This document shows, in pieces, positions 47,520 to 59,549 of a stretch of 64,000 nucleotides of DNA (positions are counted from its first letter, which is position 1; every line of letters begins with the position of its first letter). Location: NCBI RefSeq assembly GCF_030463565.1, contig NC_134676.1, positions 374,501 through 438,500 on the forward strand. Reading direction: 5' to 3'. Made by a program: the position numbers and the translations under genes. Source of the DNA: Pelecanus crispus. Lineage: Eukaryota > Chordata > Aves > Pelecaniformes > Pelecanidae. The notes under the pieces are model-generated. The model was not told the origin of the DNA. It worked only from the letters and a program-made list of their open reading frames with translations, and ran no database searches.

Positions 47520-49701
47520 CTGAGAGTTCAAAATACATGTGACTGAAAACACAGTTCAAGAGTACATTGGAACATTTCCATAAACTTTAGTGCATGCAGT
47601 TTTTGACCATACAATGTCCACACTATGTGTCTGTGGGAGATTAACATCATTCAAGCTACTCCAAGCAGTTTTTTTTAATATCAGTATGCCTTTGTTAATA
47701 CAGGGAGGAAGAGGAGGCAGTGGGGGGAACCACAGTAACATCAACGTCACAATACACAGACACAAGAAGTTTAAAAAAAAAAAACAACAACCACTCATGC
47801 AATAGAATCAATTACATATTTGCATCAAATACACAAAGTTAAATACTCTTAAAAGGCTTTAAGTAGAGTTATGACCTCTAACAGAAATAATCTGTTATGT
47901 ATAACTCACAGATACGAACAAGGAAATGTGCCAACTCCAAAACATCTTCTCCACATGTGCAATTAACAATGCTCTGAGTAGCAGTGAGTCCGTGCAGATT
48001 TTATAGATAGAAAAAAAAATAACACTGAACAGTTTGGATGGAGTTTTTTCTTTTTTTTTTTTTTTTTTTAAAACAAGAGATGCTGTCATCTTTAAAATTA
48101 TTCTCCTTTAACTTTTTTTTTTTTTTTTACTTACCATTAATCATTGGCAATTCTTAAAAGTACTTTAACTAGAAAAAAATCAGAAAAACCTTGCTTGCAT
48201 ATAAGAGCATTTTGCAAGTTTTTAGTTTTGCTATTTCGTCTGTACAGTCAGTTTCTCCATGTGTTTTTCTTTTTTTATAGGGAGGGATAACAAATATTTT
48301 TACGCTTTGGGGGGGGGGAACTATTCCGTGACCATGCTTAGTAGGACTCCAGAGCACATTCCCATTACCAAACTACCCATAACTCATTTTTAGTTGATTG
48401 CATCTACATCTCTTTACAGTTACAGACTCATGACTCTTGTGGGTCTACTAAACAAATAAATTCTTTGCATGCTTACCTAGACACAAAAGATTATCCTACA
48501 ATCATCTCCCTCTTGTCAATATATAACAGTCTACAATATTCTAAGATTTAAAATCTTCAATAAAACATGCAATAGTTTTATATAAAGAAAACATATCATG
48601 GAATTAAAAAAAGCTTTTCTTAACCCTGAAAAAGAAAACTGGGCTTAGATTTTACTTACATGAATAAAAATGTCAAATATTAAAGTCATATCAATTTGCA
48701 GTAAGATTGGATGATCTTAGCATTAATAACCTCCACTGCCATAAAATGCAGTTACCAGAAGCTTGTCTGATTAAATGGAATTTTCCAATTGCCTGTTGCC
48801 AGTGCTGGTTTTGCTTATCTATGGCAAGTTCCACCTTCTAAAAAGAATTTTTGTTGACCTATACAAAGCAGTCTATGGGGCAGATCTTCAACTGTGCTGC
48901 AGCTGAATAGAAGTCAACACAGATAGGACAATTTATGCTAACTGGAGATATGGTCTTCTTATGTCATCATTCTTACTAAAAACAGCTGTGAAATTTATGT
49001 CACTACACAACCTGAATATTCAGAAAAAACAAAATAAGCCTTACCTTAACATACTAAAAAGATCTAAATTTAAATCAGCTTGTGTAGGTAGGTATGCTAA
49101 GATGTTTTTACCTTTTCATTACTGATAGCTACAACAAATTAAAATACTTCTCTCGCACAGCCCTGCACTTTTTATAAAGGAATACCAAGATACAGCTATA
49201 GCCCTTCAAACTAAGCCTTCGGTTCTCTGTTACTTGTAAGCTCTCAAGTCATTAACAACTATGCCAAGACCTTGCAAACTGCTCCATTCAATCAACAGTG
49301 CTCAATTTCTTTTTATGGGAAACATGCATAGTCAAGATAAGCAGCCAGCAAGTGCATACAAGGTAAACTCCAGGATGCAAGGCTTTACTTAAACAAAGAC
49401 TCTAATGGTTATTCATCTGCCAGAGTCTTGGAAAACAGCAACAGCTTTATTCAATTGAAAGCTAGATTTCTAAAGGCCACAGAATTTAAAATGTATGCTT
49501 AAAACCCTAAACAAATAAAGGTACTATGAGGCTATTTGTAAGATTCCAATGGTTACCTGAGACGGGGTAGTTTCAAGAGAGTTAAAAAGGAAGTTAAGCA
49601 CCAAGTGTATGACTCCATGTCAGGTCCTAAGTTAAAAGGAAACTCTCAAATTTGATTTCCACAAAGTTTAGATCTGGGCCTAAATCAAGATTATATTTGA
49701 G

Positions 49702-49743
<42 letters not shown>

Positions 49744-52700
49744 TGTATGTTAGATATGTAATTGGACTGACTGAAGGCAACCAGTCTCTTCAATGTAAAG
49801 CACGATTTATCAGAGTATTTCCTCAACGAATAGAAATATTTCAGAAATAACAACTACATTTCTTTTATATCCTTGGCAGATGACTGTGCTATGCTTATGT
49901 GATGAGTACCTGCAACAGTTAATATGTTGAGCTCAAGATCAGAAATAAATCTCTGCATACCCAGAGTAAGTAGGGTAAACATGTTTGGAGGGCCTCATTA
50001 AACACTTTGACACAACAATTTTAAGTAGGCTCAAGTTCCTCATAGAGGTCAGCATTTAAGTGATATCTGCCTCCCTCTTTCTCTCTTTTTAAAAGAAAGC
50101 AGCCTAACTATTTTTAACCTTTAACACATACGGGTGTATGCTTTTACCCTTTGTGGAATACAATATTGATTGCACCCTACATTTAGAACAACATAAACTA
50201 AGACATTAGAGGAGAGAATCATCATCACTTTGTTTACTACTCCTGCTCTTAAGGAACAGTATCTGAAATGCCACTTTCCTGGCAGTAAGAAAGAATTACA
50301 CAATGTCGTCATGGGCATCATGAGTATGTGTAACAAGGACTAAACAGAAGTAGTCACTATGCCTCTTCTATTTGGAACTATGCCCACTAAAAATGCAATA
50401 AATCATTATCTATTTGTACACTGACAGCATCTTTTATATGCTTTAAACCATTAATAGACACTATCCAGAAAGAACAAAGTGACCATTTAAATTAAAGTAG
50501 TTATTGCCAAACACTACTGAAAGAATGGTCTGCTTACCTTTCAGAAATATCAACTTGCTGGAAAAATACAATTGCAAAAATATGCCTTAAAAGAGCTTTC
50601 ATATGGTGCTGGTGAGAAACTCATTAAAGCCTTTCAGTACTTTATTTTCTAAATTCATGTCAACAGAAAAATAGAAAAATAATTGAGAAGGTGCAAGAAT
50701 CTAAAAGCTCATTCAGATGTATAAGCACATCTATTTCCCAGGGAACAAAAAAAGAAAGCTGCCTTCACAAGGTCTACTAAACTTTACTGCTGTAATTAGT
50801 CTTCATGTCATGCAAGTTTTGGCTCTGACATAAATACTGAAATGTCAGATCAGCCAGTTCTGCACAGCCAGAGCATCAGGTAACACACCATTAAAAAAGT
50901 CATACTAAGAAATAATCTGACCTTGTGTTCCAAAAACAAATCAAATAATGTTTTCTCTGGTGGGAGTTACTATAGGAATTCTGCACTTTAAGTAGGACAA
51001 CTGGCAGAACTTTTTAGTCTCTGTTCTAAATAATTTCTGGAGTTGTTTATGCAATCTCAGCTTTTAGAAAAATGACAAGAATAGCGGCAGTCAGCAGCAA
51101 ACTCCTCAAAGCCTACAGAATAACTCTTCCTACACTCCAAGCCAGGTCATTCTAGGCCTTTTTCACACCAGACATGAAGGTTTTTGCTCTGTGCATCAAT
51201 TCCACCATGCCCTCCCCCAGACAGCAGAGCCACCAGTTCTGTCTTGTGCTTTGTCCCTCCAAATCAAGTTTATGCAAGTCAAGGAATCCCAATACATGAG
51301 TAACCATCTAGGAATCAATGTGTATCGGTAGCAGCAATGCATACCAGACCCAATGGTTAGTCATTATCCCAGCAGAAGGCACCTCCTGCGCAGTATGTGA
51401 AGGAGAGCTTAAAATTATTACTATTACTCTATTACAGGTATCTTATAAATGGATGTGTGACTCAAATAACAAAAAACTTAGAAGAAAAAAAAGATGTTAA
51501 ACACATCTTTTAGTATGCATACTTTGCTTAATTTGTCCTCCTATAACTTAAACCAATACTGACAAGATCCGGTAGTACAATCATTAACATGATACTGCAA
51601 TTTAGAGGTGAGAGCCTTGGATTTTTGTGGGGTGTTATCTTTAAGTTTCAAGAGTTTAAGAAAAAGGAAAAAAAAAAAAAAGAGGGCTGCTGCCTGCTTA
51701 AGCCGCATAACCACTATTAAGCTTTCCATCTAATGTGCAAAGACACACAGAAAGAATAAATTTTACACTCTGTATTCAGACCTTCCACAGAGCTGTGAAA
51801 CAATAGCTGTACCTGACTTCTGCCCAAACAGGAATCTTAGTATTCAACTCAGTGAAAATTCCTTTATTATTGACAACTGCAGAAAGTCAGAACCTGAAGT
51901 CCGTAGCTTACCAATTTCTCAGTTAATGCCTTTCCTTAGGCAAGGTATATTCTGCAAAGGATAACATGAATTCTTCTCTGTTTTATTTCACTTCTTTAAA
52001 GTGCATAGACATAACTTAAGAGAACTATATTTTTATTTTATATCAACAAACTTCTTTTCAATTTGCTTTTTGAAGCAGAAATTGAGGTTTGCACAACTCC
52101 CTCTCACTCCCTGTCAAGGACTTTATGAAAAACTCTGCTAGTCAGGCCAGCATCACAGTAACTGAAAGGAAGCAGCAATTCAGAAGAAGGATTTTGACTT
52201 AACCTGAAAACTTGGCAAAAAAGAAGAGGGCAAAAGAGACTGCATCCAAGCTGTTGAGTGTTATGCCCTAACTCTAAAGCACAATGTTTGTCTCTTATTT
52301 CTGTACCGCGTATTTTAGTTGGTAACATGCTCCCGAGACATAGGCGTTGCTGCTGTGCCCCACTCTCCTGCGCCCCTCGCCCCGCAACACACCTGGCATC
52401 AGAGTGCAGCTCACTGCCAAGGAAAAGGAAAGCACCGCTCCTCCTCCGTTCTTTACAGAGCTGGCGAGCGAGGACTCAGAGAGCAGAGCAGCCCCTCCCA
52501 GAGAGCGCCAGAAGGATGGAAATCCAGAAGGAAATAGCATTCTGCAGACATCCAGTAGCAAGACAGGGGATGAACAGAAGAAGGTGTTTAAGAGGTCTCG
52601 GAAAAGCAGCAAGGACTGCTGCCCAAGGCTACATGCAGTCTCGTATACCGCAGTTACACAGTTTTCAACTACTCTGCCACTAGCTCGTTTCCATAACGCA

Positions 52701-53142
52701 CCAAGACAGGCGACACAACAGACTGTTCTTGCTCTCACTTAAAAGACTCCTACAAATTAGTACTAATGACTCCTTAGTACAAATGTGCATCTTCTGCAGA
52801 GCACGCTGTCATATGCTATACAGATGCAGCAGGTTTTAGCAGTTTTAGCAAACACATCAGTGCCATAAAACAAAAAACTGCATTGCAGTTTTACATGTTG
52901 TTAAAAAAGTTGAAACATTTTATCTGTTCTAAGAATAAAGAAACAATAACATTTTAACCAAGATCAAAGGATATGCTGGTGGGTGTTTGTAACTGACTTT
53001 TCCCATTCCATATATGTGCTATTTACCATGAAGTTTGTTTCACTATCACATATAGTAAGCTGGCAGAGGTAAATACCAGATGTTTGCGTACTTGATAATC
53101 ACAAAACTGACCTACTTCAGAAGGGGTATCACATCTTCTTAC
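47520..53142 (-). other. MALT1: MALT1 intron 10 (largest in the window)
   Basis: 5,623 bp splitting the caspase-like domain just after GVYG. It contains two poly-T/poly-A tracts near 48048-48127, a G run near 48309, and an AT microsatellite at 49706-49740. No other exon or mobile element is recognised. Slightly GC-richer sequence at 52.3-52.7 kb has short frames without domains. Confidence 0.85.
49706..49740. repeat. TA dinucleotide microsatellite
   Basis: About 17 uninterrupted TA units within MALT1 intron 10. Such tracts are commonly length-polymorphic. Confidence 0.95.
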
Positions 53143-53346
53143 CATATACTCCTTTGTCCAGGAGAAGTAAAAATTCATCCACTGCATTTCGCATCTCAGA
53201 CTCAGTAAGATCCAGCAAAGAAACAACTTTGAAATCCAGCTGCCTTAGCAAATTGGTCAATTCATAGACATCTACCATCGGAGCCTTGAGCTGGGGGTGA
53301 TTCCAGTAGCTCATATTTCCTATTAACAGAGCTACCTTGTCTGTTG
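53143..53346 (-). CDS. MALT1: MALT1 exon 10: start of caspase-like domain
   Basis: 204 bp. It begins ATDKVALLIGNMSYWNHPQL, continues KAPMVDVYELTNLLRQLDF and ends DEFLLLLDKGVYG with a split Gly codon. This is the first beta strand and helix of the paracaspase p20-like region, nearly unchanged from mammals. Acceptor is GTATTTGCAG and donor ATATG|GTAAGA. Phase is 1 at both ends. Confidence 0.98.
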
Positions 53347-55189
53347 CTGCAAATACAAAGGAAAAACAAAACCACAGCACGTTTGTATGGTTCCATATGA
53401 ACCACATGGGTTCAATACCTTTAAACTTAATTTCTCCTAAAGTGAAAATAGTATCCAATCTCACTTCAGGCACAATATTTTATACGATTTAAAAAGTCAT
53501 TCTACATCAGCAATACGGCTTAACTCTCTTCTCATCCAAAAACCAGAAAAACATTTCAGCATGGTCTGACAGTCAACATATCTGAACTGTGATGCATCTC
53601 AGACTGGATAATCTCTCAAGCAGCAAGTCACTAAGGCTATCTCCCATTTCTTTCATTTTCTGAAAGCACAGACTATTACCGAATTTCCCCATGCAAGAAG
53701 CAATTTAATAAACGTGAAAATTGATATGGCAAGTTGCCAAAGCTATGGCCAGTATGCTTTCCCCCCAAAACCAAAATTTTCTTATGCTTCTTAAAAAACA
53801 AAAAAACCACCACACACAAAAGACCACTTTCACACCTCCATCTCCCACATCCTTTCTCTCTAAAACACAGTACATTTAGGTGGAAACTTTTACAAGTCAG
53901 AAGTAAAAAGTCTGTTTTCTGTTTGTTTATGTTTCTTTTTACTGTTGCTCTGCTCAGAAACAATTATACAGAGAAATGAGAAATCTACAAAATTCGGAGG
54001 GAAGTCTACTGATATAGTTTGAGATACATTCACTTTGATTTTAATAAAGTCAGAAGAAATTGTCATAAGTAAACAAAGCAGCAATGAAAGGGGAAAAAAG
54101 CCACATTGACAGAAATGCTTTAGAGACCACTAGCCTGATTTTTATCAAAAAAATTGCACACTAAGTTACAGAAAGGCCCTTATTCAAAGCAAGGCACTTT
54201 CTCCCTGGTTTGTTACTTCTCCTCTCCAACAGGAATTATCGTCCCCCAGCTCTGGTGGCAAATGAGATCACGTGAATGCCCCAACCCTCTCCCGTCACAC
54301 ACAGCTAGTTGCAGAGGCGAATCTGTCCACACCCTCAACGTCTAACATCTCACCTCCTTACAACAAGATGTTTTCAACATTTTTGCAGCTGGAAAACCTC
54401 CAAGGTCTTGAACAGTGTAAACTATTTTAAACAGCAGAGACTAAGTGACAGTGGCATACTGTCATTGAAAAACACTTTTGAAAGTACAAGCTTTCTAATT
54501 ATTTTAGAAAAGGTGAACCAGGGCTGGGGAGCACTTACATTCCCTCTCACACCGATGAGCCTGAAAGAGTGGTAAAATTTTGACAGAGGCCAGCAGCCTT
54601 TCCCCCTGGTTTAGCATTAACAAGACAACATGCCTGGCCACAGTCAAGTCTACCATACACATTTAAGAATGCGATTAAAAAACCCCAGCAACTATTCTTC
54701 ATAACACACATATGCTACCCATCTATCTTTATGAGCTTCAGCTCAGGATCAAAGCATCCACACACTGTGCACAGGAAGAGCTGAGCTTGCAGGGACACCA
54801 TACCCTTAGCAGACAGACTAGCGATCCTTTTCATCACATAATCCTCACACCACTATCTCCAGCTGTTGAAGTATTCAAAGGAATAGAGTAACACACTGGC
54901 TAAGGTCATGGCCAGAGGAATTTGAAACAGTAAACTGAAAGAGATGACAAGTTGTAGACGCTCCACCGAGTCACTAAAAATACTGGTGCCCTCATCACAG
55001 TTTACTACTGAAAGGGCATGCGAGCATTATAAAGGACTAAAAACACACAGAAGTCTCCCTCCCTGCAGCTATTTACACGCACTACCGTTATTTCACTAGC
55101 AGTGGCAGAAGCAGCGATATTCAGGAGCAGCAAAATCTATTTCCTAGATATGAAATACATACATTCATTACAGCTACAAAAGTACTTAC

Positions 55190-55222
55190 CAACAGGTCTG
55201 TGATTTGATTTTTCTTGTAGGT
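55190..55222 (-). CDS. MALT1: MALT1 exon 9: linker between Ig2 and protease
   Basis: 33 bp encoding the linker residues DLQEKSNHRPV between split codons. The acceptor region reads CAAGCAG, a NAGNAG tandem. Using the distal AG gives a linker of exactly the human length, which is why 55222 was chosen; the proximal AG would add one Ala. Donor is GTTG|GTAAGT. The exon alone would be unrecognisable; phase, length and position establish it. Confidence 0.88.
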
Positions 55223-56339
55223 CTGCTTGAAACAGATTAAAAGAGCAGAGAGTCAGTAACTACAGTCATAGTTGCCGATGTCAGAAAATGAACCTCATGT
55301 TCCATACAGCCATAGTCTATTGGTACTGCTTTGCCTAATAAGTTACTAGTTTAAGGCAAAAAAAGTACGTTGTTTTGTTTTGGTGGAGTTTTGGGGTGTT
55401 GCGTTGTTTACCTGCCCAATAGGATATGAATAGCTAGTTCTATAAATTAAGAAATAAGAGATGCTTACAGTATAATTTTGAATCTCACGAACTACACATC
55501 AGCATTTTCAGTAACACCCAAAACAGTTCATCCTCTCCAAATGAAACGCAGACATGCAAGATGGGGGATGCTTAGCAGGGATGACTACCTGTATGTGAAA
55601 ATTCATTTATTTTGTACTTCACAGAGGGATGGCAGGGCCAGTGCTCTGCCAAGAAGAACAGGTAAAGAGATATGCCAAAGCGGTACACTTTGAGTAACAT
55701 GTTATGTATCCTGACAGTACCACTTCAGCGACTAAAACTAAGTCCTGTCAAAAGTAAACATATCTTTGATGTCTAACCCAGGAAATTATATGACCTTTGT
55801 GATTTGAGATTTTGGGAAGACTGCATCAGGGATAATCCCTTACGGAGTACCATTCCAGATCTATGTTTCTATAATAAACATCAAACAGGCTTCAAATCGC
55901 ATTAGCTCACCCCAACATGAATTTAAGAAATATACCAATTCAACATATCATGGGTGACAGCCAGACACCCTACATCTTTTTCACCTTAATCATCTGACAA
56001 AGCAGCAACATACTAAAATTTAGAGTCCAAAGAAGCCACAGACAAGGAAGCAAAAGATAATTCCTTCTCTATTTGTATAAGTATACATGCAGTATAAAAG
56101 AGCAGCTGCGTGATTTTACAAAGATAATAGCAACCCTATGATTCACTATATTCTTCAAGTTAATTTATTGGAACCAGAAAGCTGTGCTGCTCTTAACATG
56201 ATATCTGCCCCTATTAAATCCCCAGTTACAAATACATCCAAATAATGTAAACTATATACTGTAACCCAGCTAGGCTTCAGTGATTTGTAACATAAAATGA
56301 AGATGCAAAATTAAAAGTTTTTCAAAACTTATCACTTAC

Positions 56340-56366
56340 CTGGTTTTTGAAGGTCACTTAGATCTT
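56340..56366 (-). CDS. MALT1: MALT1 exon 8: 27-bp micro-exon, linker
   Basis: 27 bp encoding EDLSDLQKP between split codons, aligned to human DELNNLGHP. Acceptor is TTTCTTCACAG and donor CCAG|GTAAGTG. Phase 1 at both ends. It is detectable only because it sits in phase between exons 7 and 9 and keeps the acidic start of the human segment. Confidence 0.9.
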
Positions 56367-57940
56367 CTGTGAAGAAATACACCAATAAAATTATAGTTTA
56401 AACAAGAAGCAAAAAATACATTTTTATTAAGAAAAATACAATTGCCATGCCATTATTAATAGAAGCTGCACGTTAGAAAACAAACTACCTTTCTAAAAGG
56501 CATTTCTGTAAATCTAACCTTTCATATGTTTATTCCACATGCAGAGAAGAGAAAATCCTACATCAATATACTAAGCTATGCTAGACACAGCATTATAATA
56601 TAGTAGATCTCAAAACAAAGGGAGAAGCACATACTATGCCTCAATCCCACAGGCATGCAAGCAGCTTGAAAGAATAAGAAGCAAGATGCCACAATTGCCC
56701 ATTTGAAAAATAGATGTTTGAAGGACTGCTGAAAAAGCAACATACTGAGCAAGAAATCTTACTTTGTAAAGCCATATGTATTCAGAAAGACTTCAGATAC
56801 AATTTTCAAACATTCTAAGCTACCACAGGTTTCACCTAATTATTCTGAGAGCACTGGAAACTACGAAAAAGAAAAATAGTTTATCTGAAGCACCAGAGCT
56901 CTCTTAGAGCAGGCCGGCTCCACGCAGGAGCCCTAGGCAGACCTCTTAAGCTGCAAAAGCAGGCTCAAATATCCACGTGGGAGACTGTAGTGACCTGAGG
57001 TGACACTGCTGTAGGGGTTAACGTAGCTTAGCAGCAGAATGACGATGCATCCAAGCAAACTGGAGTTTGGGTGCAGAACCCCACAGATAATACAGTGGTT
57101 ACCTTCTGCTTCAAAGGGTAGCTGAATGACAGGTAACTAGGAGGCTTCTGCATAGCACTCCATCAGGTAGTGCAGACACCTCCAAGCCAGAAAAGATGTG
57201 AAGGCTTAAAAAGAAGATCGGTCTCGGAAGCTATGCCATGGGAGTGGCTGACACAGGAACGTGTGTCACTTGTATGTTCCAGTGAGTGACAGTACACAAT
57301 CCCCCCACAATGCTAAACCTTTAACAAAAGGGCTAAAGGGGGACATCAGCTCTGATTAAACTTTGAACAAGAAATGCTGCAGAACAGCTTAATTCCAAGA
57401 AAACTATGATTTTGCGATGCTCAGCATTCAAGGGATGGTATCAGCATTAAAAGTCACAATACGCTGCTTCCTCCCCATTGCAGCAATGCAAAGGAGGACA
57501 GAAATCATCCTAATAAGGTTGCTGGTAACACCTCTTGCAGGCACAGAGCTGACAGCGGAACTAGCTCTATCCAGCTTTCTAACGCCACCCAGGTTCCTAA
57601 ACATCTTCAGCTTTTCTTGCAAGGATGTTGCTTCCTGAGTCCAGCCAAAGAAATCTCAAGATCTTTACATTTCACTAGAAACTGTAAGTGCAGGACACAA
57701 AAACAGTGCAAAAATCAAACAACTTGGAAAACTACAGAAGAAGAAAGTAGCTTGGTTTTTCTCCTGTGTGCTCTAGATCATGGTAACAAGGCAAAGAAGA
57801 GGGAAGCACATGCAGAAGGAATGTTGCATCACACATCAGTGTTTTAAAGTAGCCTGAAGTTCTTAACCCACATGCTCAACAGTCTATTGTCCCTGTCATT
57901 AATTTTTTAAAATTGATTCACAACTAAAGATTTACTTTAC

Positions 57941-57973
57941 CTTCTCCGCACTCCACTGCCATAGCTTTCCTTC
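57941..57973 (-). CDS. MALT1: MALT1 exon 7: 33-bp alternative exon (MALT1A-specific)
   Basis: 33 bp, phase 1 at both ends, encoding GRKAMAVECGE. With the offset of 166 these are residues 309-319, exactly the segment missing from human isoform MALT1B. AVECGE keeps the glutamate equivalent to human E316, described as an extra TRAF6-binding site in MALT1A. Skipping leaves the frame intact. The acceptor is poor: the six bases before AG are purine-rich (AACACAAG) and the pyrimidine tract is displaced upstream. Donor is GAAG|GTAAAG. This weak 3' site fits an exon under splicing control. Confidence 0.92.
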
Positions 57974-58700
57974 CTTGTGTTTTAAGGGGGGGAAAAAAAT
58001 TGGAAGACAATTGCTCTCAGTTATGAGAGTTAGCACACAAAGTGGAAGACAAAGGTCACTTCCAAGCTTCTCTGCAATCTGGCTCATTTTATAGCAGTAT
58101 AAATCAGCACTGACCACAACACTGTATAGTAATTACTACCAAAACTCAGGAGTACTAAACTAGAATATTTCTTAGGATAGGAAAGAACTTTTCACATGAA
58201 TTATGCAATAGCATTCCCGCATAGATCCGAAAGCTATACAAACAGATCTCCTCTTTAGTTGACTGCAAATAAATGCACACACACTAAACCGTGTTATATT
58301 CATTTATTCTGCTTGCTATGAATAATCTCACCTGTCCTGATCGCTGAAGGACTCAGTGTAACACAGTTCATACCACCAACAAGGGTTAAACTGTTGTTTA
58401 GTTGACAAAAAACATGAAGAAATCAGCTTGCAATCTGCTGACAAGCCACGTACATGCTAGCAATGCCAAAAAGTGGTAGCATTTCTATGCTGGTTACCAT
58501 AAAAACCCAAAGCACTTTAACTGATAAAGCTCTAAAATTCCATTTGCTGCAAGCAAGCGCAGCTATTTTAACAAATGGATAAACTAAAAATACAGAAGGC
58601 ATGTGCTTGGCTTAATACTGAAAGCTTCAAAATTAAATTCTAATGATAGGGAAAATATTGAAAAATCAGCTTACCTATATCAAACAGAAAAACTCCTTAC

Positions 58701-58797
58701 CTATAACGACTTCTATCTTCTTGCTGTCTTGATCTTCCCGGTCATTGAATACGTGACACCAATATGTCCCTTGATGTTCCACATCCACGTAAGTTAC
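58701..58797 (-). CDS. MALT1: MALT1 exon 6: second half of Ig2
   Basis: 97 bp encoding VTYVDVEHQGTYWCHVFNDR and DQDSKKIEVVI. The Cys of GTYWCHV is the second cysteine of the Ig2 disulphide. Acceptor is CTTGCATAG and donor ATAG|GTAAGG. Phase 0 in, phase 1 out. Confidence 0.97.
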
Positions 58798-59370
58798 CTA
58801 TGCAAGCATCATCACAGTCATCCCGCCAGACCCTGTATCAGTTTCATTTAAGCTCACGTGCAAGAAAGAGTAAAAAATGAGAGCAAAGCCTAAACAAATC
58901 CAGAAGCTGCCAATACCCTCATTCTTCAGTAAGCTGGACGTGTGAGCTCTAGAAATGCTTTCAAGAACTGAAGAAAGAATACAAATCCACCTCACAGGCT
59001 TGAGATGCATTAAGCACTGAATCCAACAGCTCATACAAATCGGAGTGCTTTGCGGTGCAAGATAGAAAGAGAGGCTTTCACTTTTATTGATACTTAATCT
59101 TTGTTACGTCAGTATGTCACACGAATCCAAAATACACTATAGCCTTACATCCCATGACTACCTCCTGAAACATGTTCGGGATTAAAATTATGTACCCAAG
59201 AGCCTCAGAACAGTATGGGCAAGTAACAGAACAGGAGAACAACTTATAGCGAGCCCTTCCATAAGAGGTTATCACGGCTACGAAGTTATTTTCTTCAAGG
59301 AAGCTTTATGTGATAAGTTAAAGGTGGTTACACATTAGTCCCCCAAGGCTGGGACTTTGCAGTAACTTAC

Positions 59371-59549
59371 CATGTAGATATTTTTGCTCCCATTTGCCAA
59401 GGGAAATCCATTTCTGAACCACTGGTAATGAGGAATTGGGTTTCCAACAGCTCCACATTCTAGTACCAAAGCATCGCCCACTGTCAGGTTTTGTGACTGA
59501 GGCTGAATGCAAATGCGCAACTTGTTTTCAGGCAAACCAATTAAGCTCC
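59371..59549 (-). CDS. MALT1: MALT1 exon 5: linker and first half of Ig2
   Basis: 179 bp. After a short linker (GSLIGLPENK) it encodes LRICIQPQSQNLTVGDALVL then ECGAVGNPIPHYQWFRNG and KNIYM. It carries the first Ig cysteine (LVLEC) and core Trp (YQWF). The GNP-IPHYQW section is diagnostic of MALT1 Ig2. Acceptor is TTTTTTTAAG and donor ACATG|GTAAGT; phase 1 in, 0 out. Confidence 0.97.
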
